Shown: in pieces, positions 19,368 to 28,304 of the stretch
Layout of the letters: each line of letters begins with the position of its first letter
How positions within the stretch are numbered: the stretch's first letter is position 1
Source of the DNA: Sulfuricurvum sp.
GTDB lineage: Bacteria; Campylobacterota; Campylobacteria; Campylobacterales; Sulfurimonadaceae
Assembly: GCA_011391735.1 (NCBI GenBank)
Contig: JAABPY010000173.1
Coordinates: 1-33,697, forward strand
Length of the DNA: 33,697 nucleotides
Direction: 5' to 3'
The notes under the pieces: model-generated
Told to the model about the DNA's origin: nothing
Database searches by the model: none
Seen by the model: the letters and a program-made list of their open reading frames with translations, nothing else
Program-made: the position numbers and the translations under genes

Positions 19368-19946
19368 TTGGCATCACTTCAAGCGTTACTTAAAACTCAA
19401 AATATTAACGTCCCTGAGACGTTTTTTGACAAGGTGGAAGAGTACAAAGCATTGCTACTAAAATGGAATAAAATCCATAACCTCACAGGGGCGAAAACAG
19501 TGGCGCAAATAGATGAATTTATCGTTGATGCCGTAGCACCCATCTCGTTTCTCCCCCCTTTTAAAACAGGGATGGATATCGGAACAGGGGCTGGGTTTCC
19601 AGGGATGATTTTGGCATTTGCCCTCCCTGATACCCATTTCACCCTTGTTGAACCCCTAGCCAAACGTGCGAGCTTTTTGCAATTTGTCAAAGCCGATTTG
19701 GGACTTACGAATGTGGAGGTAAAAGGGGTTAAAGTAGAGCAACTCCCCCCGCAAACATTTGATTTTATCACCTCTCGTGCCGTTACCGATACCCAAATGT
19801 TGTTAAAACTCTCCGAACCTTATCGGAAAAAGGGGACGCTGTTGCTCTTTTACAAAGGGGAGAAAGTGTATGACGAAGTAGATGAATCGTTAAACTATCA
19901 AATCATCGAAAAACATCATCGCCACTATCTCCTAATCGAGTCGTAA
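19368..19946 (+). CDS. rsmG: 16S rRNA m7G527 methyltransferase RsmG
   Basis: WNKIHNLTGAK, MDIGTGAGFPGMILAFALPDTHFTLVEPLAKRASFLQFV, FITSRAV. Confidence 0.93.
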   Translation: MASLQALLKTQNINVPETFFDKVEEYKALLLKWNKIHNLTGAKTVAQIDEFIVDAVAPISFLPPFKTGMDIGTGAGFPGMILAFALPDTHFTLVEPLAKRASFLQFVKADLGLTNVEVKGVKVEQLPPQTFDFITSRAVTDTQMLLKLSEPYRKKGTLLLFYKGEKVYDEVDESLNYQIIEKHHRHYLLIES

Positions 19947-19949
19947 ATC

Positions 19950-20171
19950 ATGTTGAAATTTTTACTTTTTGTCGGTATTATCATCGCTATTTATTATCTC
20001 TTTTTTGCCAAAAAGAAGCCCCTTAAAACCCCTGAAAATGATATTTCACTAGAAGAGGCAATGATCCCGTGTGCGACATGCGGTACCTACGTCCAAGCCA
20101 AAGAGGCACTAATGAGCAGTGGTAAATATTACTGTTGCTCTGAATGTTTAAAAAACAAGGATAAAAAATGA
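19950..20171 (+). CDS. Small membrane-anchored CxxC protein (PP0621-like)
   Basis: N-terminal TM FLLFVGIIIAIYYLFFAKKK and EEAMIPCATCGTYVQAKEALMSSGKYYCCSECLKN zinc-ribbon-like segment. Confidence 0.75.
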   Translation: MLKFLLFVGIIIAIYYLFFAKKKPLKTPENDISLEEAMIPCATCGTYVQAKEALMSSGKYYCCSECLKNKDKK

Positions 20172-20560
20172 TTTTATTCGGTCACCCCCTCCTCTCTTCG
20201 GAGTGTTTTTATCACGTTGAGTCGATTGATGCGATTATCCATACCCCCTCTAATGCCGTTATTGCGGTCGTTTTTGAAGAACAAAATATGGATATTATCA
20301 CCCATTTGCGCCTCAACTCCATCCGTTTTGCCCTCTATGTAACAACACCCATCGAAGCTGTTTTAGGTGAGAATCTTCGTGCTGCTTACCTTATCGTCGA
20401 TGCTAAAAACGGTTCGGAGATTCAAAAAGTAGCCGAGCATTATCTCTTTGATGCAAAAGTTATAGGGTATTGTGAAGATGAAGAGAGTCTCGAAGAGCTT
20501 ATTGAGATGAGACTCGATGGGGCGATTTTCAGTGAAGCAGTTATTAAGATCACATCGTAA
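20168..20560 (+). CDS. Conserved-type hypothetical protein, 130 aa
   Basis: ATGA overlap with the upstream gene; alternating beta/alpha sequence VAVVFEEQNMDIITHLRLNSIRFALYVTTPIEAVLGENLRAAYLIVD. Confidence 0.75.
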   Translation: MILFGHPLLSSECFYHVESIDAIIHTPSNAVIAVVFEEQNMDIITHLRLNSIRFALYVTTPIEAVLGENLRAAYLIVDAKNGSEIQKVAEHYLFDAKVIGYCEDEESLEELIEMRLDGAIFSEAVIKITS

Positions 20561-20596
20561 AAAAATATTCTGCTTTAGCTTGAAAAGGTTCGTATT

Positions 20597-22792
20597 ATGA
20601 ATTATACTTCTACTAACATGGCATCAACTTCAACTCTATCAAAAAAGATTTTGATAGTTGAAGATTCACCAATGGTTAATACACTCCTTCAAAATCAACT
20701 AAGTGACTTCGGACATAAAGTAGCTCCCGCCTATTCTTTGGCTGAAGCAACCGAAGCTTTGCAAAAGAGCTCATTTGACTTTGTCATCCTTGATCTGATT
20801 TTACCCGATGGAAATGGGAGAGAGCTTTTACGCGAAATTAGAAAGTATCCGCAAACAAAAGTCATTATACTCAGTGGTAGTCATAATGAGGTTGACCGTA
20901 ACAAACTCTTTAACGAAGGGATAGTCGATTACTATTGTAAAGACAGTACTATTAAACATTCAATTGCAGAGATCAATAATCAAATTCAACAAATTGAATA
21001 CAACAAGAACTTCACCATCCTCCTCATTGATGACTCAGCCACCGTCCGAGCCCATCTTAAAATACTCCTTAAACCTAGAAACTTTACGATACTTGACGCT
21101 TCAACAGGGATGCAAGGACTTGAACTTCTAAAGAACGAAAAAATTGACTTGGTTATTTTGGATATGGAACTACCTGATATCCACGGTCTTAAAGTTCTTG
21201 AAAAAATTAAATCTGGGGTCAATGCTTCGATTCCCGTTATCATTGTCTCTGGTAGTCATAGTCCTGAAATTGTGCGAGGAACCTACAAGCTTGGTGCCGC
21301 TGAGTTTCTGCACAAACCGTATATACCCGAAGAGCTACTGTTAAAAGTAAGCTATTGGCTTGAACAGTATGTTGCCAAAAAGAAGCTTGATAGTAGTAAT
21401 CGATTGCTACAAGAGTACAAAGACACCATTGATGAAAGCAGTATTGTCTCCAAAACAGATATAAATGGAATTATTACCTTCGTTAACCCCGCATACTGCA
21501 CTATTTCTGGCTACAGCGAAGATGAATTTTTAGGACAATCCAATAACATTGTCCGTCATCCCGATATGCCTAAAGAAACGTACTCTCAAATATGGGAAAC
21601 GATCCAAGCCAAAAAAACATGGCGAGGTATTCTTAAAAATCGAAAGAAAAATGGAATCCACTATTGGGTTAATGCCGTCATTCGCCCAATCATCAATCTC
21701 AATGGTGATATCATCGAATATATCGGGATCAATACAGACATAACCGAAATCCAAGATATTAAAGAGCGCCTAAGTAAAGATCTTAATATCGCCTCTATGT
21801 ATTTTCAAGATGCCTATCATCTCTCTAAAGTGTATGAAAATGCAATGGATGAGAGTAGTATCCTCTCACGGATGGATACCCAAGGGAGAATAACCTACGT
21901 CAATGGTGAGCTTGAACGTGTAGCTGGCTATACAGAAGAAGAACTGATTGGTCAAAATTACACCATTTTAAAACATCCTGATACAACACAAAACGTGATA
22001 GAAGAGATATGGGATACTATTCAAAGTGGGAGTATTTGGAAGGGACTTATTAAAAATCAAAAAAAAGACCAAGGGTACTTTTGGTCTAATTCTATGATTT
22101 TTCCCATTAAAGACAAAAATGATAAAATTCTCGAATACATGACAATTTGTAATGATGTAAGTGAAATTATGGAATTGCATACAGAAATTGAAAACACCCA
22201 AAAAGAGCTTATTTATCGCATGGGAGAACTAGCTGAGAGCCGTAGCAAAGAGACAGGAAACCATATAAAAAGGGTCGCCGCCTATTCCAAAGTGCTTGCT
22301 TTGAAGTATGGACTTTCCCAAAAAGATGCAGAGCTATTGTTTATCGCATCCCCTATGCACGATATTGGGAAACTTAGTATTCCTGATGCTATTTTAAAAA
22401 AACCAGGGTCACTCGATGCGACAGAATCTGAAATTATGCAACAACACTGCCAAATTGGATACGATTTATTGCACGACAGTAACAAGCCAATTCTAAAAGC
22501 TTCCGCTATCGTTGCGTATGAACATCATGAAAAATGGGATGGTACAGGATATCCCCAGAAGCTCAAAGGTGAAGAGATTCACATATTTGCCCGTATCACC
22601 ACTATTGCAGACGTATTTGATGCCCTTGGAAGTGACCGATGTTACAAAAAAGCATGGGAGGATGAAAAGATTTTTCAACTTTTTAGAGACCTAAAAGGGG
22701 AACATTTTGAGCCTGCCTTAGTAGACATCTTCTTTGAAAATATAGATGAACTAAGGCAAATTAGAGAATCGTATCGTGACAATTTTGATTAA
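20597..22792 (+). CDS. REC-REC-PAS-PAS-HD-GYP protein, predicted c-di-GMP phosphodiesterase response regulator
   Basis: Two receivers (ILIVEDSPMV...VILDLILPDGNG; ILLIDDSATV...VILDMELPDIHG), two similar PAS domains, HD-GYP motifs MHDIGKLSIP and HHEKWDGTGYP. Confidence 0.94.
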   Translation: MNYTSTNMASTSTLSKKILIVEDSPMVNTLLQNQLSDFGHKVAPAYSLAEATEALQKSSFDFVILDLILPDGNGRELLREIRKYPQTKVIILSGSHNEVDRNKLFNEGIVDYYCKDSTIKHSIAEINNQIQQIEYNKNFTILLIDDSATVRAHLKILLKPRNFTILDASTGMQGLELLKNEKIDLVILDMELPDIHGLKVLEKIKSGVNASIPVIIVSGSHSPEIVRGTYKLGAAEFLHKPYIPEELLLKVSYWLEQYVAKKKLDSSNRLLQEYKDTIDESSIVSKTDINGIITFVNPAYCTISGYSEDEFLGQSNNIVRHPDMPKETYSQIWETIQAKKTWRGILKNRKKNGIHYWVNAVIRPIINLNGDIIEYIGINTDITEIQDIKERLSKDLNIASMYFQDAYHLSKVYENAMDESSILSRMDTQGRITYVNGELERVAGYTEEELIGQNYTILKHPDTTQNVIEEIWDTIQSGSIWKGLIKNQKKDQGYFWSNSMIFPIKDKNDKILEYMTICNDVSEIMELHTEIENTQKELIYRMGELAESRSKETGNHIKRVAAYSKVLALKYGLSQKDAELLFIASPMHDIGKLSIPDAILKKPGSLDATESEIMQQHCQIGYDLLHDSNKPILKASAIVAYEHHEKWDGTGYPQKLKGEEIHIFARITTIADVFDALGSDRCYKKAWEDEKIFQLFRDLKGEHFEPALVDIFFENIDELRQIRESYRDNFD

Positions 22793-22805
22793 AATCACCC
22801 TAATT

Positions 22806-23831
22806 TCAATCAATCCACACCCGTTTTAAATCCTTATCCAGACACGCCAATATCTCATACCCTATCGTCCCAACAGACTGTGCATACTCATTGGCATTAT
22901 CAAAAATAAGTAACTCTTCTACGTCACTAGAAAATGTTGCGCAATCCATCGAGATCCGTCCCCGTAATGCTACCCCATTAGGAGTGACATAACGATTGGA
23001 CGCAAGGCGGTCAAGCCCATTAGCATATCCCAAATCGTAAGTAGAGACGACCTCATCACCTACTGCTTCATAAATGCCGTTATATCCGACACGCTCCCCC
23101 GCTTTCAATATACGGCTAGCAATTTTCGTCCCCCACAGCGAGAGGATAGGTTGTAGATCAGGCTGAGGGAGGGTTTTATCCATCTCCAAACATCCATAAA
23201 GGGCAATGCCTACTCGTACCATATCATGATGGGAACTTTCCCGAAATGCTCCTGCGGAGTTGGCACTATGAAAACGGGGGTTCCATCCGTAGGTACGAGC
23301 AAGGGTAGATGCGTCTCTTTTGACCTCTTCAAAGTTCTTCTGTTGCCAAAACCACTCCGAACTCAGAGTATCAGCACTTCGAAAATGACTCATCACCCCC
23401 ACACACTCCAATCCACTTTTCACCATTGCTTCAAACGCAATCTCTAACTCATCGGGTGCTATCCCGTTGCGGTGCATCCCCGTATCGACTTTGAGTTCGA
23501 CTTTCGTCCCTCGTGGAAATTTATTGATGGAGTCCAGAGAGTTAAGTAGATAGTGAAATTTTGGATTGGTACGAAACATCATCGTAGCAGGAAAATCAGC
23601 AAGGATAAGTATTGTCTCAAAAAACGGTTCAATCTCCACCGCTTCACGCTCTAGCCTCACCACCGCATGTTTGATCCCATACTCCTGTGCTGCTTTGGCG
23701 ATCAACAGTGCCCCATGCCCATACGCATTGTCTTTTAAAACAACGGCTATTTTATCTTTTCCACCGACTTGGTGTGCAATAATGTCAAGATTATGAATGA
23801 ATGCCTCACGGCTAAGTTTAAGTGTTCCCAT
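22806..23831 (-). CDS. alr: Alanine racemase
   Basis: KIAVVLKDNAYGHGALLIAKAA (PLP Lys), ELKVDTGMHRNGI, SANSAGAF, VGYNGIYEA, GRISMDCATF. Start MGTLKLSREAFIHNLD at 23831. Confidence 0.92.
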   Translation of the reverse strand: MGTLKLSREAFIHNLDIIAHQVGGKDKIAVVLKDNAYGHGALLIAKAAQEYGIKHAVVRLEREAVEIEPFFETILILADFPATMMFRTNPKFHYLLNSLDSINKFPRGTKVELKVDTGMHRNGIAPDELEIAFEAMVKSGLECVGVMSHFRSADTLSSEWFWQQKNFEEVKRDASTLARTYGWNPRFHSANSAGAFRESSHHDMVRVGIALYGCLEMDKTLPQPDLQPILSLWGTKIASRILKAGERVGYNGIYEAVGDEVVSTYDLGYANGLDRLASNRYVTPNGVALRGRISMDCATFSSDVEELLIFDNANEYAQSVGTIGYEILACLDKDLKRVWID

Positions 23832-23858
23832 GATGATATTATATTCCAAGGATTGTTA

Positions 23859-24869
23859 ATGCGCTATTTCCCCTCCGAATTTGAACCCCAAAGTTTTGTC
23901 CAACTCATCTTCCCCCATCCACAAAGCGATTGGGCACCCTACCTTGAAGAAGCACGCCACTGTTTTGTCAACATCGCCAATGCCGTTGCCCGCTATGAGC
24001 CCTGCTTGCTCATTTGTGATGATGTTGAGCTTGTTAAGGGCTATTTTTCTTCGTATGAAAATCTCATTTTCATCCCCTACCAAAGCGACGATACGTGGGC
24101 GCGCGATTGCAGCCCCCTGTCTATAATTGATGAGGAAGAGGATGAAGCGTTACTTCTGGACTTTACCTTTACAGGTTGGGGTGGGAAGTTTGATGCGTCA
24201 CGGGATAATGCCATGAGTAGCACTATCGCTCACGTTTACGGTGCACCTATGCAAAAAATTGATCTCATTTTAGAGGGGGGTGGTGTGGAATCCAATGGAA
24301 TGGGTTCACTTCTCACCACCGCCGAGTGTCTCCTCAACCCCAACCGCAATCCCCATCTTTCCAAAGAGCAAACCGAAACACTCCTCAAAAAAGAGTTTGG
24401 AGTGGAGCAGATTCTGTGGCTCAATCATGGCTATTTGGCGGGAGATGATACCGATAGCCATATCGACACCCTCGCCCGTTTCATCGATACCAATACTATT
24501 ATGTACGTCAAATGCGATGATGTCAACGATGAGCATTATGAAGAGCTAAAAAAGATGGAAGAGGAGTTACAAGCGTTGCGGAATTTAGAAGGTGAGTCGT
24601 TTACACTCATTGCCCTCCCGATGACACAAGCACATTTTTATGATGACGAACGACTCCCTGCCACGTATGCAAACTTTCTCATTATCAATGATGCCGTATT
24701 GCTCCCTGTCTATAACGATCCTCATGATACCGAAGCGATCAAAATTTGTGAACGGGCATTTCGTGGGCGCGACATTATCCCCATCGACTGTTCTGTCCTC
24801 ATCCGACAGCACGGTTCATTGCATTGTGTGACGATGCAGTTTCCGGAAGAGGTGGGGTTACGGGTATAA
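23859..24869 (+). CDS. Agmatine deiminase / agmatine iminohydrolase family protein
   Basis: TWARDCSPL, LEGGGVESNGMGSLLTTAECLLNPNRNP, WLNHGYLAGDDTDSHIDTLARF, RQHGSLHCVTMQFP (catalytic Cys region). Confidence 0.9.
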   Translation: MRYFPSEFEPQSFVQLIFPHPQSDWAPYLEEARHCFVNIANAVARYEPCLLICDDVELVKGYFSSYENLIFIPYQSDDTWARDCSPLSIIDEEEDEALLLDFTFTGWGGKFDASRDNAMSSTIAHVYGAPMQKIDLILEGGGVESNGMGSLLTTAECLLNPNRNPHLSKEQTETLLKKEFGVEQILWLNHGYLAGDDTDSHIDTLARFIDTNTIMYVKCDDVNDEHYEELKKMEEELQALRNLEGESFTLIALPMTQAHFYDDERLPATYANFLIINDAVLLPVYNDPHDTEAIKICERAFRGRDIIPIDCSVLIRQHGSLHCVTMQFPEEVGLRV

Positions 24870-24931
24870 CAACCCCTGACCCATATGAAATTGCCCATCC
24901 CCAACGGTATGTAGATTTATTTGGTATGCAG

Positions 24932-25867
24932 TTAACGGGAAGGATTTACGAATTTAGATTTCTCACCATGGGTACGTTTGTGATAGCGTTCAACAATATC
25001 GGGGTTATGGTGAAGGTTGATTTTCGCATCCTCTTTCCCTTCATAAGAAAGCTGTGAAAGGACATATCGCATCGATTCCAGGCGTGCCCGTTTTTTATCA
25101 TTACTGTCAACAATGATCCATGGGGCATAACCCGTGTGAGACCGACTGAACATCTCTTCTTTGTAATAGGTGACTTTATCCCACATCTCTTGTGCTTTCT
25201 GATCGACAGGGCTTAATTTCCAATGTTTCAATGGATTGCTCATACGTTCTGTAAATCGTGTTTGCTGATTCCCTTTTGAGATGGAGAACCAAAATTTGAT
25301 CAAAATAATCCCATCGTCAATCAGTGCATGTTCGATCTCTGGGACTTCACGCATAAATTTCTCATATTGGTCGGGGGTACAAAAATCAAATACTGGCTCG
25401 ACAATCGCACGGTTGTACCAACTTCTATCGAAAAAAGTAATCTCTCCCGGATTGGGCAAATGTTGAAAGTAACGTTGAAAATAAAATTGTCCCGTTTCGA
25501 CTTCTGTCGGTTTTTGCAATGCTACGACTCTAAATTTACGGGGATTGAGATATTCGGTAAAACGCTTGATCGCCCCCCCTTTTCCCGCAGCATCACGACC
25601 TTCGAAAATAATCATGACCCGTTTATTGTTTTCATAGACCCAGTTTTGGAGCTTGATCAACTCAACTTGCAAACTTTTTAGCTCTTGCTCATACTCGACT
25701 TCATGCAGAATCTTTGCTATATTCTTTTGTCGCATAAGCTGTTTCAAACCACTTTTGGTTCTCAATAAATGAAAATTTTGTTCCAACTCTTGTAGAACTT
25801 TTTTCGCTTCCTCATCTTGCACATGAGAGTGCAGATATTCTAAATCTTGAAAGATGGTTTTCATCAT
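24932..25867 (-). CDS. ppk2: Polyphosphate kinase 2 family protein
   Basis: MIIFEGRDAAGKGGAIKRFTEYLNPR, FFDRSWYNRAIVEPV, ILIKFWFSISKGNQQTRF, PWIIVDSNDKKRARL. Confidence 0.94.
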   Translation of the reverse strand: MMKTIFQDLEYLHSHVQDEEAKKVLQELEQNFHLLRTKSGLKQLMRQKNIAKILHEVEYEQELKSLQVELIKLQNWVYENNKRVMIIFEGRDAAGKGGAIKRFTEYLNPRKFRVVALQKPTEVETGQFYFQRYFQHLPNPGEITFFDRSWYNRAIVEPVFDFCTPDQYEKFMREVPEIEHALIDDGIILIKFWFSISKGNQQTRFTERMSNPLKHWKLSPVDQKAQEMWDKVTYYKEEMFSRSHTGYAPWIIVDSNDKKRARLESMRYVLSQLSYEGKEDAKINLHHNPDIVERYHKRTHGEKSKFVNPSR

Positions 25868-25983
25868 TCCCCTTTTGTTGTATAAGAACTTTTATGTCAC
25901 GTGTTTTTATTCTATTCCTATGCAACTTTAAAAATTCTTTATTTTTCGACAAAAGCTTAATGTAAATCTAACCAAGGTGAGTT

Positions 25984-26082
25984 TTACGGGTGAAACAACA
26001 TCGAAAAGCCTCTAAAGAGAAAATAGCCCGAAGCAACCAAGAGAATGACGGTGAGCAATATTTGTTTACTATTTAGTTTCAT
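25984..26082 (-). CDS. Candidate 32-aa single-TM small protein (not in ORF track)
   Basis: Own translation: MKLNSKQILLTVILLVASGYFLFRGFSMLFHP*. TATAAT lies directly upstream (26088-26093, minus strand). Confidence 0.4.
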   Translation of the reverse strand: MKLNSKQILLTVILLVASGYFLFRGFSMLFHP

Positions 26083-26100
26083 GCAAAAATTATATCGCCT

Positions 26101-26118
26101 TAACACTAATGTAACACT
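26101..26118. promoter_or_regulatory. Phased direct repeat TAACACT-AATG-TAACACT, candidate operator
   Basis: Two exact 7-mers with an 11-bp period, 42 bp upstream of the TonB-receptor ATG and 19 bp upstream of the divergent small ORF. Confidence 0.4.
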
Positions 26119-26159
26119 TTTTTACTATCATAAAGAGATGAAAATATTTAAGGAAAAAT

Positions 26160-28247
26160 ATGAAAAATGCTGTTCTTCTCTCTTTGGCTGCGACACTCGC
26201 TCTTGCCTCTGAACCTGTCACTATCCAAAAAATTACCGTTGAAGCGGATGCCCCCAAAACAGAGGGGAAAAATGTTGTTGCCGATGAAATGGTAAAATTC
26301 TCTCGTCAAAGTGATTTGGGGGAGATGCTCTCCAATACCCTCCCTGAAGTGACCATGGTACGTAATAGTGGTGTCGGTAACGATATTATCCTCCGTGGAT
26401 TCCGAAAAGATAACCTCAATATCACCATTGATGATGCCAAAGTATGCGGTGCGTGTCCCAACCGTATGGATCCCCCTTCAATGCACGTCTCTTCAAGTCA
26501 AATCAAAAGTGTAGAAGTGCAAGAAGGTCCCTTTGATGTAACCAAATTTGGGAGTCTTGGAGGTAAAATCAACGTCGTCACCAAAGATCCTCAAAAAGGG
26601 GTACATGGAGAAGTTTCTGCAACATTGGGAAGTTTTGATTATCGTAAACTCTCTACGACACTAGAGGCAGGTAATGACACCGTGCAAGCGCAAGTTGGGT
26701 TTAGTCGTGAAACATCGGGGCAATACAAGGATGGGAATGGTCGGACTCTTACGGAGCAAACTGATTTTCTCATAGGAAACTTACCTGCAAATTTTAGTTC
26801 ATTAACCTCAACTCAACAAACAAATCTTATGAAACTTCAGGGACAAAAATTCGCTACTGCCAATAAAAATATGAGTGCCTACGATCGTAATAACTATTGG
26901 GCAAAAATTATTACTAAAATCGGTGATAACCAAAAACTAACCCTTAGCTATTTCGGAGACCGTGCCGATAATGTCCTCTATCCCCGTTATCCCATGGATG
27001 CCCAAGTCGATGATACCGATATGTTCAAAGCAAAATATCAATTTTTTAATCTCTCCAGTTTCTCCGATGAATTGAAAATTGAGGGGTATCACTCAAAAGT
27101 AAAACATGTCATGGGAACCGATTTCCGTGCCAGTGCAGCAACAATGGTTATGGTTGCCCCTGTCGACGCAACCATTCAAGGGGCTTTAGTAGAGAACACT
27201 ATGACTATTTCAGGAGCAAAAGTAGCCGTCGGAGTCGATACGAGCCTACGCAATTGGGATGGGACAAAAGGGCCAAAAGCCAATCCAGCTCAAAACATCA
27301 TGCTTCCCGATGTCGATACCAAAAATATCGCCCTCTATGCCAAAGGGGTCAAAACCATCGGTAAGTACGAAATAAGCAGTGGAGTCCGTTATGATGATAG
27401 CACCATCAATCCCAATCAAGGGCTAGCTGCCGTCGATCCACTCGCTATCAATAAAACCTTTCTTAATGCTATGAAAGACCGTAGCTACAACGATGTTAGT
27501 GCCAACCTCCTTGCCAAATACAACTATACCCCCAATACCAATGTGTTCATCGGTGCGGGGCAATCTATCCGTGTCCCTGATGCCAAAGAACTGTACTGGG
27601 TGGCTAGTGGTAATAGCAATCTCAATGAAACCAAAAACCGTGAAATTGATATGGGGGCAGAACACACCGCTGGTAACCTCCACGTCAAAGGAACCGTGTT
27701 TTACAGTGACTTAAAAGATTATATCTATGCGTATCAAACCAGTACGACAACCAGTAGTTGGGCAAATATTGATGCCACCATTGCAGGGTTAGATCTTCAT
27801 GGAGATTATCTCCTTGGCAACGAATGGCGTATCGAATCGGGTGCTGCGTATCAAAAAGGGATGAAAAAAGATCCTTCACAGCTTGGAGCAACCCAAACCA
27901 ATAAAAATCTTGCCGAAATTCCTCCTCTTAAAGGGCGTGCAGCATTGGTATTTGACGATAGTAGCTATTATGCCATGGCAGAATGGATTGCAGCTTCTTC
28001 TCAAACCATCGATGCTAATAACGGGGAAAAAGAGATTGCGGGCTATGCCCTCTTAAATCTCAAATATGGGGCAGAATTGGGAAAAGGGTTCTCTCTTAGT
28101 ACGGGGATCAATAACTTTTTCAATCGCACGTATGCGCTAAACAACGCTTATGTTGGAAATCAGCTTATCGGAACGAATGGAACCAATCCCCTTGTTCTCA
28201 ATGAACCAGGGCGCAACTTCTACGCAACCCTTAGCTATAAATTCTAA
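26160..28247 (+). CDS. TonB-dependent outer-membrane receptor, OprC/NosA-like (predicted copper)
   Basis: Signal peptide; plug DIILRGFRKDNLNITIDDAKVCGACPNRMDPPSMHVSSSQIKSVEVQEGPFDVTKFGSLGGKINVVTK; C-terminal NFYATLSYKF barrel end; CPNRM and HVM motifs. Confidence 0.9.
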   Translation: MKNAVLLSLAATLALASEPVTIQKITVEADAPKTEGKNVVADEMVKFSRQSDLGEMLSNTLPEVTMVRNSGVGNDIILRGFRKDNLNITIDDAKVCGACPNRMDPPSMHVSSSQIKSVEVQEGPFDVTKFGSLGGKINVVTKDPQKGVHGEVSATLGSFDYRKLSTTLEAGNDTVQAQVGFSRETSGQYKDGNGRTLTEQTDFLIGNLPANFSSLTSTQQTNLMKLQGQKFATANKNMSAYDRNNYWAKIITKIGDNQKLTLSYFGDRADNVLYPRYPMDAQVDDTDMFKAKYQFFNLSSFSDELKIEGYHSKVKHVMGTDFRASAATMVMVAPVDATIQGALVENTMTISGAKVAVGVDTSLRNWDGTKGPKANPAQNIMLPDVDTKNIALYAKGVKTIGKYEISSGVRYDDSTINPNQGLAAVDPLAINKTFLNAMKDRSYNDVSANLLAKYNYTPNTNVFIGAGQSIRVPDAKELYWVASGNSNLNETKNREIDMGAEHTAGNLHVKGTVFYSDLKDYIYAYQTSTTTSSWANIDATIAGLDLHGDYLLGNEWRIESGAAYQKGMKKDPSQLGATQTNKNLAEIPPLKGRAALVFDDSSYYAMAEWIAASSQTIDANNGEKEIAGYALLNLKYGAELGKGFSLSTGINNFFNRTYALNNAYVGNQLIGTNGTNPLVLNEPGRNFYATLSYKF

Positions 28248-28265
28248 TATCACGATTCCCCTCAC

Positions 28266-28304
28266 ACTGTTTCGTCACCTCTCGCTTTTGGCGGGAGTAA
28301 CAGT
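28266..28304. terminator. Candidate terminator hairpin between convergent TonB receptor and M23 genes
   Basis: Inner stem CTCTCGC-TTTTG-GCGGGAG (28279-28297), outer stem ACTGTT/AACAGT. Confidence 0.5.

Noticed and set aside
22780-22800. ATTTT-GATT-AAAAT hairpin at the HD-GYP stop codon, possible fourth stop-in-loop case
   Set aside because: Only five A/T pairs, too weak to count with the other three.
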